64,000 nucleotides of DNA from Reichenbachiella agarivorans (GCF_025502585.1 NZ_CP106679.1:2883501-2947500); one strand, 5' to 3'; numbered from the stretch's first letter, positions 16,975 to 26,134 are shown. The notes: generated by a model from the letters alone, not told the origin. Numbers and translations are program-made.

Positions 16975-19485
16975 ATGAAAAAGAATATTAGTATCAATAT
17001 CAGCGGTATCATCTTTCATATCGAAGAGGATGGTTACACCAGTTTGAAATCCTATTTAGAAACGATCAATCGGTACTTTTCGACTTATGAAGATAGTGTT
17101 GAGATCATTTCGGATATCGAAAGCCGTATTGCAGAGATATTTTTGAGCAAGCTTAGTGATGGCAAACAGATCATTACGATAGATGATGTCAATGCTTTGA
17201 TCAAGACGATGGGTACCATTGCTGACTTTGATGCCATCGAGTCTGATGATGAAAAAAACACCCAAGAGGAGTCTGAGCCAGAGCCTAAAAATGAGCAAAA
17301 ATCTCAGACTCATGTAGATACTGATCCTGCCAAAAAGAAACTCTATAGAGATGACAGACGAAAGGTTCTAGGTGGAGTGGCTTCTGGGATAGCTTATTTT
17401 TTCTCCATCGACCCCTTATGGATAAGGTTATTGATGGTGGCTTTGTTTCTCAACGTATTCAATTTTGGGTTTAGTGGAGGTGTTTTTTTGGCATACATTG
17501 TCCTTTGGATTGTGATCCCAGTATCTACAGATCTTGGAGATGAGGAGAGTGTCAAAAAGATGTTTAGAGATCCAGAAAACCAAGTCCTTGGAGGAGTGGC
17601 ATCCGGGATTGCTGCCTATTTTGGTGTGGATATTACGGTTATTCGATTGTTGTTCGTACTATCTATCTTTTTAGGGGGCTCAGGGATTATCCTTTACATC
17701 ATTTTATGGATGATAACACCGGTAGCCAAAAGTCTTACGGAGAAAATGCAGATGCAGGGAGAACCCGTCACCCTCTCCAATATCCAACAGACCCTGAGTA
17801 AAACAATCAAAACGACCGAAGGTGAAGAAAGTGCCTTTGTCAAAATTTTGCTTTTCCCGTTTAGGGTGCTGTCCGAGCTGTTCAAAGTGTTGGGCAAATT
17901 AATCGGCCCGATTTCCAAATTGGTATTTGATATTCTGAGAATTGCCTTTGGGATAGTGATCGTAGTGGCTGGTTTTTCTGGCATTATTGCTTTTTTAGCT
18001 GCTTTGGCCGTGTTGTTTGGCGTATCAACAATCGGGATGGATTATGGTACTGTGGTGCCGATTCCATTTGAAGTTTTGTCTCAGAGTTTTTCTGTTTTTG
18101 CTTATCTCTCTGCGATTATTTTGGCCGTGATGCCGATGCTGTTTTTGACTTTGATGGGAGTCTCGTTGTTGGCCAAAAGATGGGTGATCAGTGCAGCCAT
18201 TGGTTGGTCTTTGTTGGGAGTCTGGTTAATCGGTTTGGTCATGGCGTTGGTGACGATTCCTGGAGCGGTAGCGAGTTTCAGGAATGAGGGAGAGTACAAG
18301 CAAAGCTTGGTTTTTCCCGTCCAAACGGATCAAGAATTGGTGTTTAGACTAAATCCAGATGATTTTAGAGGAATTAATACTCCATCCATGAGATTGAGAG
18401 CGAGCGATGACTCTGTTGTCAATTTGGTCATGATCAAAGAATCCAGAGGTAAGACCCGATCAGAAGCTATCGAAAATGCGAAAATGATAAACTACCGTGT
18501 GACACAGGAAGGGAATGAGTTCATGTTTGACCCCAATTACACGTTCATCGAAGGAGCCAAATTTAGAGCACAGCAGTTGAAATTCACATTGTATGTTCCG
18601 CTTGGACAGGTGTTTGTGATGGAGGAAGAGATGCAAGATGTGCTTTCATCAAGCTTCAATAGCTCCACTTATGGGATCATGGATGTGGATGGAGAGAATC
18701 GTTGGATGTTTTCAGACAGTGGGCTGAAGTGTATCACCTGTGAGTCTCCAGAATCTAATGAGGATACCATCCCAGCCGAGGTAGATTCTACAAGTGAGGC
18801 AGAGAAGATCACCTACTACGGAGAAAAAAGTGTGGGAAAGGAAAAATCTATGGTCTTTGAAATGAAAGACTTTGATCAGATCGATGCTCAGGGGATTTAT
18901 ACCATATACGTCGAAAGAGGAGATAAGTACAGTGTAGTGATCAAAGGAGGAGAAGACTTGCGAAAGGAAGTTGTGGTCAAACAATATGATCGAATCCTCG
19001 AACTGGATTTTATCAACAAGGAGTGGAATTTGCTTAAAGAACTGAGTGACGAAGAAAAACTTGAAGTGTATATCACCATGCCACGACTGAAAAGCGTCAA
19101 AAGTGCGGGGCTTTGCACTTTGCACATAGATCGCTTTGAGTCAGATGATTTTCAAATCAGTATGAATGGTGCAAGCAATTGTAAACTAAGTCTAGAGGTC
19201 AAGGAGCTAGAAGTAGACCTATCTGGAGCGGCGGTTTTAGAGCTGTCAGGACAGGCGGACTATATGTTGACCAAAGTGTCAGGTGCTGCCAACCTCAAAG
19301 CTTTTGGTTTGGAAACAAATGTATTAGAGATCAATGCCAGTGGTGCCGCGTCAGCCAAGGTCTATGCCAAAGACAAGTTAATAGCCAACGCATCAGGGAT
19401 CAGCAGTGTGAGATACAAAGGAGATCCTGACTCTAAAAAAATTAATGAAAGTGGGATAAGTAAAATCAAATCCACCTTCGAATAA
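16975..19485 (+). CDS. PspC-domain membrane protein with C-terminal GIN/DUF2807 adhesin-like domain
   Basis: The 836-residue envelope protein starts with a cytoplasmic region (1-100: MKKNISINISGIIFHIEEDG). Two tandem PspC domains follow at about 120-185 and 195-260, each with the pattern VLGGVASGIA and a hydrophobic helix. A block of further membrane helices lies at about 320-440. The C-terminal third, after residue 610, has the repetitive Ala/Gly/Ser-rich beta pattern of the DUF2807 head-GIN domain (SGAAVLELSG, SGAANLKAFG, ASGAASAKV). PspC domains respond to membrane stress. The family pairing with an upstream PadR regulator is well known in Bacteroidota; the function remains unclear. Confidence 0.87.
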   Translation: MKKNISINISGIIFHIEEDGYTSLKSYLETINRYFSTYEDSVEIISDIESRIAEIFLSKLSDGKQIITIDDVNALIKTMGTIADFDAIESDDEKNTQEESEPEPKNEQKSQTHVDTDPAKKKLYRDDRRKVLGGVASGIAYFFSIDPLWIRLLMVALFLNVFNFGFSGGVFLAYIVLWIVIPVSTDLGDEESVKKMFRDPENQVLGGVASGIAAYFGVDITVIRLLFVLSIFLGGSGIILYIILWMITPVAKSLTEKMQMQGEPVTLSNIQQTLSKTIKTTEGEESAFVKILLFPFRVLSELFKVLGKLIGPISKLVFDILRIAFGIVIVVAGFSGIIAFLAALAVLFGVSTIGMDYGTVVPIPFEVLSQSFSVFAYLSAIILAVMPMLFLTLMGVSLLAKRWVISAAIGWSLLGVWLIGLVMALVTIPGAVASFRNEGEYKQSLVFPVQTDQELVFRLNPDDFRGINTPSMRLRASDDSVVNLVMIKESRGKTRSEAIENAKMINYRVTQEGNEFMFDPNYTFIEGAKFRAQQLKFTLYVPLGQVFVMEEEMQDVLSSSFNSSTYGIMDVDGENRWMFSDSGLKCITCESPESNEDTIPAEVDSTSEAEKITYYGEKSVGKEKSMVFEMKDFDQIDAQGIYTIYVERGDKYSVVIKGGEDLRKEVVVKQYDRILELDFINKEWNLLKELSDEEKLEVYITMPRLKSVKSAGLCTLHIDRFESDDFQISMNGASNCKLSLEVKELEVDLSGAAVLELSGQADYMLTKVSGAANLKAFGLETNVLEINASGAASAKVYAKDKLIANASGISSVRYKGDPDSKKINESGISKIKSTFE

Positions 19486-19510
19486 AGATTAGAATTCAAG
19501 TAAAGTGAGA

Positions 19511-19540
19511 CCCGAACCAAGAAGTGGTTCGGGTTTTTTT
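19511..19540 (+). terminator. Rho-independent terminator after the PspC gene
   Basis: A perfect 9-bp GC-rich stem (CCCGAACCA at 19511-19519 with TGGTTCGGG at 19525-19533), a 5-base loop and seven Ts make a textbook terminator. Confidence 0.93.
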
Positions 19541-19611
19541 ATTTTAGTATTTTCAGACACCCATGCAACCCTTTGTGTAAAACATCCATCTTGCTGTTGA
19601 TTGAGGATAAC

Positions 19612-20196
19612 ATGACTACCAACAAACATCACATACTAACTGATAGAGAGCTTGTTGCTTTGTGCAAAAAAGGTGACAAGAAGGGTCAGAGATTACTTTT
19701 TGAACGGGAGGCTCGTGTGATGTTGACGGTATGCAAGCGTTATATTGGTGATGAGAGTACGGCAGAAGAATTGATGTTGATCGCTTTTATGAAAGTCTTT
19801 GATAAAATGGATCAGTTCAAATCGGAGGGCAGTTTGCAAGGGTGGATTCGTCGAATCATGGTGACAACCTGTCTAGAATGGATTAGAAAAAACAAAGCGC
19901 TCTATAAAGAAGTGGATTTGCAAGATGTCGATCATCAGATTGATTATGAAGCCGCTACGACCAGTTTGGAGATTGATGATTTGATGCATATGGTTTTGGA
20001 ATTACCACAGGGATACAGAATGATCTTCAACATGTACGCCATCGAAGGATTTTCACATCAGGAGATAGCTAATGAACTTGGTATCTCAATCAATACGTCG
20101 AAATCTCAATTGAGCAGAGCCAGAAAACTCTTGCAAGAGAAGATCGAAAGACAAGAAAATTATTTGAAACTAGTACGCAGAGACAATGGGAGCTGA
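19612..20196 (+). CDS. ECF-type RNA polymerase sigma factor
   Basis: This is a sigma-70-family factor of 194 residues from the ATG at 19612; a TTG at 19573 would add 13 residues with no family support. Region 2 is visible as AEELMLIAFMKVFDKMDQF followed by GWIRRIMVTTCLEWIRK. Region 4 contains LPQGYRMIFNMYAIEGFSHQEIA and the helix-turn-helix LGISINTSKSQLSRAR. The product overlaps the next gene by 11 bases, and that gene encodes a membrane protein with a cytoplasmic N terminus, the usual arrangement for an anti-sigma partner. The stimulus is unknown. Confidence 0.93.
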   Translation: MTTNKHHILTDRELVALCKKGDKKGQRLLFEREARVMLTVCKRYIGDESTAEELMLIAFMKVFDKMDQFKSEGSLQGWIRRIMVTTCLEWIRKNKALYKEVDLQDVDHQIDYEAATTSLEIDDLMHMVLELPQGYRMIFNMYAIEGFSHQEIANELGISINTSKSQLSRARKLLQEKIERQENYLKLVRRDNGS

Positions 20197-20875
20197 AAAA
20201 ATAGACGAGATATTCAAGTCTGCTTTGTCAGACAAGGAATCAGAGGTAGGTAATGACAGTTGGTCCAAGTTGGAAATGATGCTGGACAATCGCCCTATCA
20301 AGAAAGGAGGTTTGTGGGTGACATGGAGCACGGCTGCTGTCGTTTCTGTCCTGTTGATCGTAGGATGGCTGCATTGGAATGGTATGACAGAGGAAGAACA
20401 CACCCAATTGGTATCACATAATTACACCACTCCTGACATGACTCTGGAGGCAAAACCAGTTCCTGATCTCAGTGAAGAACAATCCGTTGTACCAATGGTT
20501 TTGACTGGTGTTTCAGTCAAAACCAATAGGAAGTCATTCCCTGCCGCTACACAAGCCCATGATGATATAGTAGAAACTATTGAGGATGAACCGCAGATAG
20601 ACGAAATTGCACAAGTGCAAGTAATAGAAGAGCAGAAAGGCGAAACGAGTATGCCGATCAAGATTACCTACAAAAAGGGGAGATTACAGAATAAAGACGT
20701 CACACTAGCAGTGAGTCCTATTGACAGTACCAGCAAACACAGGGTGAAAGAACTACTGAGCCAAGCCAAAGAGTTTGATCCAGGCAATGTATGGGCCGAT
20801 ATACGAGATGCCAAAGAGAGAGTCATGGAGGACCCCTTTGGATTACACAAAGAACAACGTCAAAAACTTAAATAA
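20186..20875 (+). CDS. Single-pass membrane protein, probable anti-sigma partner
   Basis: This unrecognised protein of 229 residues has a cytoplasmic N terminus of about 48 residues (MGAEKIDEIFKSALSDKESE), one membrane helix (about 49-66: VTWSTAAVVSVLLIVGW) and a long extracytoplasmic region without cysteines or known domains. Its start overlaps the sigma gene by 11 bases, so it is translationally coupled to it. That topology and position suggest an anti-sigma factor of the Bacteroidota type, although no zinc-binding anti-sigma motif (HxxxCxxC) is present. The C terminus ends just before the outer-membrane protein gene, giving a three-gene operon. Confidence 0.65.
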   Translation: MGAEKIDEIFKSALSDKESEVGNDSWSKLEMMLDNRPIKKGGLWVTWSTAAVVSVLLIVGWLHWNGMTEEEHTQLVSHNYTTPDMTLEAKPVPDLSEEQSVVPMVLTGVSVKTNRKSFPAATQAHDDIVETIEDEPQIDEIAQVQVIEEQKGETSMPIKITYKKGRLQNKDVTLAVSPIDSTSKHRVKELLSQAKEFDPGNVWADIRDAKERVMEDPFGLHKEQRQKLK

Positions 20876-20882
20876 ACTAATC

Positions 20883-21950
20883 ATGAAGAAAACTACAATT
20901 ATCCTGTTGATGGGATTAGTATGTCTATACCAAAGCGTACATGCCACAAATGATTCGACTAGAATCATAGAAGATACAGTGGTCATCGAGTTTGGGAAGC
21001 GAAGCAAAATGGTGATCATCACTGACTCTCCAGAAGACCTGAAAAAGTTGGAACAATTTGATATCAATCAGATGATCATGGATCTCAATGTCAACTTGGA
21101 TAGCACGAGCAATTTTCATACTCAGATCATTATTGAAGACGAAACAGGGACCAAGTTCTTGAAGGACTCTGTGGATTCTGAAGATGGAGGTTTGGTTTAT
21201 TATGGTGATGAAACTTCGTCTGATTCTGAATGGAAAGAATCAGATTGGGATGACTCTGATAATGGTGATTTTGATTTTTGGCCTTCTTCTGATGATGAAG
21301 AAAAGAGAACTAGAGGGGCATTTGAGATAGAGTTTGGGATGAACAATTGGCTACAGAAGGGGAAATTTCCTGACGCTACGGGTGAATTATACACTATCAA
21401 ACCATGGGGGTCATGGTATTTTGGATTGGGACATACCAACCGGACACATATCACAGGCCCTTTGATGCTCAACTGGGGAATGGGTGTGTCATGGTATACC
21501 TGGAAGTTGGACAATACGAGTGTCAGAATCATCAAAAATGATACAGAAACCGTTTTTGTAGAAGACAATACTGTCAGCGGACTCAAGAGCAAACTATCCG
21601 CTACTTTCATCAATGCGACCTTGGTGCCGATGTTGGATTTTGGTTACACTGACAATAAAAACAAGTTTGGCTCATTCAAGAAATATAGCCAAAAGGGATT
21701 CAGAGTAGGGGCTGGTGGATACATTGGCTACAGGATTGATAGTTGGACCAAGTTTGTCTACAAAGACAATGGTGACAAGCAAAAGGATAAAACCAAAGGA
21801 AATTATTACCTCAACAATTTCAGATATGGGGTAAGAGCGCAGATGGGATTCCGAGGAACTGATTTGTTTGTCAACTACGATTTGAATCATGTATTTGCCG
21901 AGGACAAAGGTCCAGAACTCAACGGATTGAGCTTCGGCATCATCTTATAA
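20883..21950 (+). CDS. Exported beta-barrel-like outer-membrane protein
   Basis: The ATG at 20883 gives a clear signal peptide (MKKTTIILLMGLVCLYQS, cut near VHA); the frame is open further upstream only through the preceding gene. The 355-residue product has a mature N-terminal region with a very acidic Ser/Asp-rich stretch (about 105-145). Aromatic-rich strands such as WGSWYFGLGHTNR, MGVSWYTW and NYDLNHVFAEDK follow and end in a hydrophobic strand, as in outer-membrane barrels. It follows the sigma and anti-sigma-like genes by 7 bases and may be a target of that envelope regulon. I do not recognise a named family. Confidence 0.72.
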   Translation: MKKTTIILLMGLVCLYQSVHATNDSTRIIEDTVVIEFGKRSKMVIITDSPEDLKKLEQFDINQMIMDLNVNLDSTSNFHTQIIIEDETGTKFLKDSVDSEDGGLVYYGDETSSDSEWKESDWDDSDNGDFDFWPSSDDEEKRTRGAFEIEFGMNNWLQKGKFPDATGELYTIKPWGSWYFGLGHTNRTHITGPLMLNWGMGVSWYTWKLDNTSVRIIKNDTETVFVEDNTVSGLKSKLSATFINATLVPMLDFGYTDNKNKFGSFKKYSQKGFRVGAGGYIGYRIDSWTKFVYKDNGDKQKDKTKGNYYLNNFRYGVRAQMGFRGTDLFVNYDLNHVFAEDKGPELNGLSFGIIL

Positions 21951-21957
21951 GAATTAG

Positions 21958-21996
21958 CCCCTAGTCCATTGCTGATGACTGACAATGGACTAGGGG
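21958..21996. terminator. Strong hairpin between convergent genes
   Basis: A perfect 14-bp stem (21958-21971 with 21983-21996) with an 11-base loop sits between the ends of the barrel gene and the pirin gene, 7 and 5 bases from their stops. It lacks a clear T tract on either strand but probably acts as a shared bidirectional terminator. Confidence 0.65.
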
Positions 21997-22000
21997 TCTA

Positions 22001-22891
22001 TTAGAATTGCATAGGAACCTCCATCAGCAGGATGCGGGCATCGTTACTTGCTGTGATTTCAAAGCTCTCTGCTTCCCATATGCCAAGCGCATCCCTAGTG
22101 TTCAGTTCTTGTCCATTGATGTGAACCGATCCATCTAGTACCAATACATAGACTCCATTGCTGTCTTTTTTCTTCAAAGTATAATTGACACGTTTGCCTG
22201 TTTCTATTTGGGCAAGGTGAAACCAAGCGTCTTGATGAATCCAAACACCCTTATCATCAGGATTAGGAGATAGAATCTGTTGCATGCTGTTGGGCTTTAC
22301 TTCCTTATCCAAGGTGATTTGATCATATCGAGGAGTGACATTTCTTTTGTTGGGGATGACCCAAATTTGAAGGAATTTCACTTCTTTATCTTGCATTCTG
22401 TTGTATTCGCTATGTACTACACCAGTTCCTGCACTCATGACTTGTACATCTCCAGCTTTGATTACGGCTTTATTTCCAATGTTGTCTTGATGCTCCAGCT
22501 CTCCACTGAGTGGTATTGAGATGATCTCCATGTTGTCATGTGGATGACTACCAAAACCTCTGCCAGCGGCTACTTTGTCGTCATTGAGTACTCTCAATGC
22601 ACCAAAGTTCATACGATCCGGATTATAGTAGCTAGCGAAACTAAATGAGTGATGTGAGTTGAGCCAGCCGTGATTTGCATGTCCACGGCTATTGGCAGGG
22701 TGATATATGGTCTTCATATTATTTGTGTTTTTTGATTTGTGATCAGGTAGATGATTGAAACCTACCTGTTGAGTTACCTGATGTAGCATAGGTTCTTCTG
22801 ATTTGTGGTTAGTCATTTGCTTGAAACCAAAGCCGGATGTGATTCCCATAGCTCCAAATATTCCTTGCTTGATGAATTTCTTTCTGTTCAT
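22001..22891 (-). CDS. Pirin-family bicupin with an N-terminal Tat-like leader
   Basis: Pirins are metal-binding double-cupin proteins; the YhhW/YhaK relatives act as quercetin dioxygenases in vitro. The pirin core begins at residue 59 (MKTIYHPANSRGHANHGW) and has the metal ligands in FGSHPHDNMEIIS and GVVHSEYN, matching the usual 230-residue length. Ahead of it lies a 58-residue extension starting MNRKKFIKQGIFGAMGITSG, which looks like a Tat-type export leader with RK in place of RR. An internal ATG at 22717 would give a standard cytosolic pirin, so two products are possible. The gene is convergent with the barrel protein and monocistronic. The leader is the odd feature. Confidence 0.85.
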   Translation of the reverse strand: MNRKKFIKQGIFGAMGITSGFGFKQMTNHKSEEPMLHQVTQQVGFNHLPDHKSKNTNNMKTIYHPANSRGHANHGWLNSHHSFSFASYYNPDRMNFGALRVLNDDKVAAGRGFGSHPHDNMEIISIPLSGELEHQDNIGNKAVIKAGDVQVMSAGTGVVHSEYNRMQDKEVKFLQIWVIPNKRNVTPRYDQITLDKEVKPNSMQQILSPNPDDKGVWIHQDAWFHLAQIETGKRVNYTLKKKDSNGVYVLVLDGSVHINGQELNTRDALGIWEAESFEITASNDARILLMEVPMQF

Positions 22892-22954
22892 GGCGTCTGA
22901 TTTCTAGCGTGCTAACTTATTTCTGTAATATGAATGTATATACATGTATTATCA

Positions 22955-22962
22955 TATATTTG
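22955..22962 (+). promoter_or_regulatory. Possible -7 element for the GNAT gene
   Basis: TATATTTG fits TAnnTTTG about 80 bases before the acetyltransferase ATG. There is no clear -33 TTG. Confidence 0.3.
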
Positions 22963-23041
22963 TTGCAACGAATAAAAATATTTTTCATTTCATCGCTTCT
23001 CAATAGTTTAGGTGATATTTTGGACTTAGAAATGGTAAGTT

Positions 23042-23563
23042 ATGGATGGTTTGAGTTTTGTCATTGCAGATACGGAGGAGACATTGGAGGCAGTTGAGCG
23101 CTTGGCATATGAAATATGGAACGAACATTTTCCTTCCATTATTGGTCAAGCACAAGTGGACTATATGTTGGAGAAATTTTCAAGCTTGGCAGCTATGCAA
23201 AATTTCCAAAAGGAAGGGTACATGTTTTATATCATGAAATCTGAGTCTCATCACTTGGGTTATTTTTCCTATAAGCTAGAAAAAAAGATGTTGATTTTGA
23301 GCAAACTGTATGTACATGCTGATCATAGAGGAAAGGGGATTGCTCGGGAAACAATGAAATTCATGGGGGCAATCGCAAAGAAAGAAGGAAAATTAACTGT
23401 TAGATTGACTGTGAACCGTGACAATTTAGGGTCAATCCAAGCTTATGAAAAAATGGGCTTTGAGAAAATCAGTGAAGTCGTGATGGATATCGGAGGAGGT
23501 TTTGTTATGGATGATTTTGTCATGTCTGTGGCTATAGATAAACTTATTTCTTTTACTAAATAA
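23042..23563 (+). CDS. GNAT-family N-acetyltransferase
   Basis: This 173-residue protein has the GNAT fold. The acetyl-CoA binding loop is LYVHADHRGKGIARETMKFM (about 97-116), following the strand KKMLILSKLYV. A later strand and helix read LTVNRDNLGSIQAYEKMGFEKI, typical of RimI-like enzymes. The substrate (an amine on a protein, antibiotic or metabolite) cannot be predicted. The ATG at 23042 gives a complete N-terminal strand. It stands alone between the pirin gene (divergent) and an outer-membrane protein gene 46 bases downstream. Confidence 0.88.
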   Translation: MDGLSFVIADTEETLEAVERLAYEIWNEHFPSIIGQAQVDYMLEKFSSLAAMQNFQKEGYMFYIMKSESHHLGYFSYKLEKKMLILSKLYVHADHRGKGIARETMKFMGAIAKKEGKLTVRLTVNRDNLGSIQAYEKMGFEKISEVVMDIGGGFVMDDFVMSVAIDKLISFTK

Positions 23564-23577
23564 GTTGCCTGCTTTGC

Positions 23578-23585
23578 TATATTTG
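23578..23585 (+). promoter_or_regulatory. Possible -7 element for the downstream barrel gene
   Basis: TATATTTG fits TAnnTTTG, 24 bases before the ATG at 23610. The -33 element is not clear. Confidence 0.35.
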
Positions 23586-23609
23586 TTCATTATCTATAAA
23601 CCATCTTGA

Positions 23610-24707
23610 ATGAAAACCAATCTAACAGTTATCTTATTTTTGGCATTTGCCATTTTGTCGTCTGAACTGGCTATGAGTCAAGGTATCGAAAGTGACAGCA
23701 GCAGATACCCCTATGTACTTCCAATCTGGGGACAAAAGGCGCAAGATCGAGGTTTTGCAGACCAGTTGCAGTTGCCTTTTGGATTCAATGTCAATTATGT
23801 CAACGCATTCATGGATCTGGAGATTACAGAATTTGGGTTGACACTAGGAGGTCAGGATTTGAGTAGTATTATCAATACGGAAACACTCAATTTTACCAGT
23901 GTAAATGCCACTACAAATGGACTGAACTATAGAGCAGATGCTTGGGTATTACCATTTATGAATGTGTATGCATTGTTGTCTACTGTGACAGGAGGAACTG
24001 ATGTGAGCTTACAGCCTACTTGGAAAAACTCAGTTGGAGAAACCATTTTGCAGTTGCCTGAGTTTTCTTCTAGTGTAGAATTTGACGCATTGGCATATGG
24101 GGTGGGAACCACCTTTATATTTGGATGGGAAGGCTATTTCTTGAGTACAGATGTCAATATCTCTCGTACAGATACCGAACTGTTAAAGGACCAGGTAGGG
24201 TATTTGACACTCTCTGCTCGTGTAGGTCATAGATTTTTTCTCAACAAAAACAACCGTGACTTATTTGTTGCTCCGTACTGTGGCATCATGTACCGCAATT
24301 TTATTGGTGCGAAAGGCAACAACGGTTCTATTAATCTTGACGAGGTATTCCCTGGTTTGCAAGAGAGTTTTGATACCAGAGTTGAAGATAAAGTCACTAT
24401 GAATCAAGAGGAGATTGACATGTTGAGTAGTAATCCGATAGCCAACGCAGATGAAATCGCAAAGCTAAAGGCTGAGAATTTGGCTTTGAATCAAATCAAA
24501 AGCAAAGTAGATGAGAGTGGCGTGTTCTCTACGGAGATTGATTATTTCATTCGCAAGGAATTGATTCAGACTATAACATTTCAGTTTGGCTTCAATCTCC
24601 AGATCAATAAGCATTGGATGTTGCGTGGAGAATATGGTGTATCTGACTCACAGCGATTTTTGATGACTGGTATTCAGTATCGATTCGGAGTGAAAAAGCG
24701 CTCATAA
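23610..24707 (+). CDS. Exported outer-membrane beta-barrel-like protein of unknown family
   Basis: The 365-residue protein has a signal peptide (MKTNLTVILFLAFAILSSEL, cut near AMSQ). The mature part alternates polar and hydrophobic residues as in a barrel: LPFGFNVNYVNAFMDL, DAWVLPFMNVYALLS, WEGYFLSTDVNIS, LTLSARVGHRFFLN. A helical insertion at about 265-300 contains MLSSNPIANADEIAKL. The end, FLMTGIQYRFGVKKRS, closes with a barrel-like strand. No named family is recognised; a transporter or porin-like role is only a guess. It is followed by convergent modC with about 80 bases between. Confidence 0.7.
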   Translation: MKTNLTVILFLAFAILSSELAMSQGIESDSSRYPYVLPIWGQKAQDRGFADQLQLPFGFNVNYVNAFMDLEITEFGLTLGGQDLSSIINTETLNFTSVNATTNGLNYRADAWVLPFMNVYALLSTVTGGTDVSLQPTWKNSVGETILQLPEFSSSVEFDALAYGVGTTFIFGWEGYFLSTDVNISRTDTELLKDQVGYLTLSARVGHRFFLNKNNRDLFVAPYCGIMYRNFIGAKGNNGSINLDEVFPGLQESFDTRVEDKVTMNQEEIDMLSSNPIANADEIAKLKAENLALNQIKSKVDESGVFSTEIDYFIRKELIQTITFQFGFNLQINKHWMLRGEYGVSDSQRFLMTGIQYRFGVKKRS

Positions 24708-24789
24708 GCCTATCGAGAAAGGTTGAAATAGTGATGCTTCTTAATATTGAATGAAGCTTAAGCCGTAGTTTATTTTCGAGGGCAAGTAT

Positions 24790-25401
24790 TTATTGCAAAG
24801 CACTAATTTCTAGGATGTGGGAGGTAAAGAATTTCAAGTCCTCCCTATCATGACTTGAGATCACTACAATTTTTTGATTTTTTTTAAAATATTCCTTCAG
24901 GAAATCACAAACGCTTTTTTTTAGTTTCTGATCCAAGGCAGAAAAGGGCTCATCCAAGAGAATGACACTAGGATCATAGGCCAAGGCACGGGCAATGGCT
25001 ACACGCTGTTGCTGTCCTCCCGATAGTTGCTTGACATTGGTAGTCAAGAATGGACGGAGTTCGAGTTGATCAAAAATCTCTTCTAGTTTTTCTGCGTTTA
25101 TTTGTTGCGCAAACTGGATGTTTTGCGCAGCGGTCATGTGTGGGAAGAGAGCATAATTTTGAAAGACCAAACCTACGGATCTGGATTGTGGAGTGAGATG
25201 TTTTTTGGGTTGATCCCATATTTGATCTCTTAGTGTAATTTGTCCATCAAATCTATGGTTTAGACCCGCTATGGCTTGCAGCAGAGAACTTTTTCCTACG
25301 CCAGATTTCCCAAATAGTCCGAGTACATTTCCTTCTTCAATGTTGAATTGGGCATCGGTGCTAAAGGCCGAAAATTTCAGATGGATATCTACTTTTAGCA
25401 T
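24790..25401 (-). CDS. modC: Molybdate ABC transporter ATP-binding protein, short form
   Basis: ModC energises molybdate import. The 203 residues cover one full ABC domain: Walker A GKSGVGKSS near residue 32, Q loop LVFQNYALFPHM near 80, signature LSGGQQQRVAIARAL near 125, Walker B VILLDEP near 147, and the H loop SSHDRED near 182. Standard ModC has about 350 residues because a C-terminal molybdate-binding MOP/TOBE domain follows; that domain is missing here, so feedback control by bound oxyanion may be absent. Its start overlaps the modB end by 7 bases. The assignment to molybdate depends on modB next to it and a ModA-like protein 10 kb away. Confidence 0.85.
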   Translation of the reverse strand: MLKVDIHLKFSAFSTDAQFNIEEGNVLGLFGKSGVGKSSLLQAIAGLNHRFDGQITLRDQIWDQPKKHLTPQSRSVGLVFQNYALFPHMTAAQNIQFAQQINAEKLEEIFDQLELRPFLTTNVKQLSGGQQQRVAIARALAYDPSVILLDEPFSALDQKLKKSVCDFLKEYFKKNQKIVVISSHDREDLKFFTSHILEISALQ

Positions 25402-26072
25402 AGAATGGGTCGAGTAGGATTCTTTTGAGTCAGTTGCAATCCTAGCAGCACAAGGAAGGAAAACCCAAGGAGTATCAAAGCATATTGATTGGCCGTTTGG
25501 TAATTCATCATTTCCAATTCATGAAATATCGCAATGGAGGCTACCCTCGTTTCTTTGGGGATGTTGCCGCCTATCATTAAAATCACCCCGAATTCCCCTA
25601 TCGTATGGGCAAAAGTAAGAATGATCGCAGATAGGATGGAGGGCTTTACATTGGGGATCAATACTCTGGTAAAGGTTGACCATTTGGTGACGCCAAGTGA
25701 GTAGGAAGCTTGGGTCAAAGAAATGGGTAAATTCTCCAACGCAGATAGGATAGGATTGATCATAAACGGGAAGCTAAACACCACTGATGCAATCAAAATC
25801 CCATGAAAACTAAACGCCAGACGACTATCAAAAATCTGCTGCCAAAACACTCCAAACTTACCCGCAGGAGAAAATGCCAGTAAGAAATAAAAACCTAGTA
25901 CTGATGGAGGTAGTATCAAGGGCAAAGCGACCATCGCTTTGATGACTTTTTTGCCAGCAAAGTGATACATACACAGGCAATAAATGATAGGAGTACTTAT
26001 GAGCAGTAGAATACCAGTGGTGTATCCTGCAAGTCTAGCACTGAGCCATAAAGGATTCCAAAACTCTTCCAT
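25395..26072 (-). CDS. modB: Molybdate ABC transporter permease
   Basis: This 225-residue inner-membrane permease has about five or six membrane segments and the EAA-type loop ASYSLGVTKWSTFTRVLIP, which contacts the ATPase. The region TPIIYCLCMYHFAGKKVIKAMVALPLILPPSVLGFYFL resembles ModB closely. It overlaps modC by 7 bases. No modA precedes it directly: instead the terminator of the giant surface-protein gene lies 66 bases upstream, so modBC needs its own promoter or read-through. A sulfate or tungstate substrate is possible, but the ModA homologue in the same orientation upstream favours molybdate. Confidence 0.88.
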   Translation of the reverse strand: MEEFWNPLWLSARLAGYTTGILLLISTPIIYCLCMYHFAGKKVIKAMVALPLILPPSVLGFYFLLAFSPAGKFGVFWQQIFDSRLAFSFHGILIASVVFSFPFMINPILSALENLPISLTQASYSLGVTKWSTFTRVLIPNVKPSILSAIILTFAHTIGEFGVILMIGGNIPKETRVASIAIFHELEMMNYQTANQYALILLGFSFLVLLGLQLTQKNPTRPILC

Positions 26073-26094
26073 TGTGGCTGCTAAGATAGGAGAT

Positions 26095-26128
26095 TCAAGA
26101 ATTAAGAATTGAAAATCAAGAATCGAAA
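26095..26128. repeat. Short 7-base phased repeat
   Basis: Five imperfect 7-base units of the type AAGAATT/GAAAATC follow one another just ahead of modB. It is low-complexity spacer DNA of a kind common in Bacteroidota intergenic regions. Confidence 0.5.
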
Positions 26129-26134
26129 TTTGAT

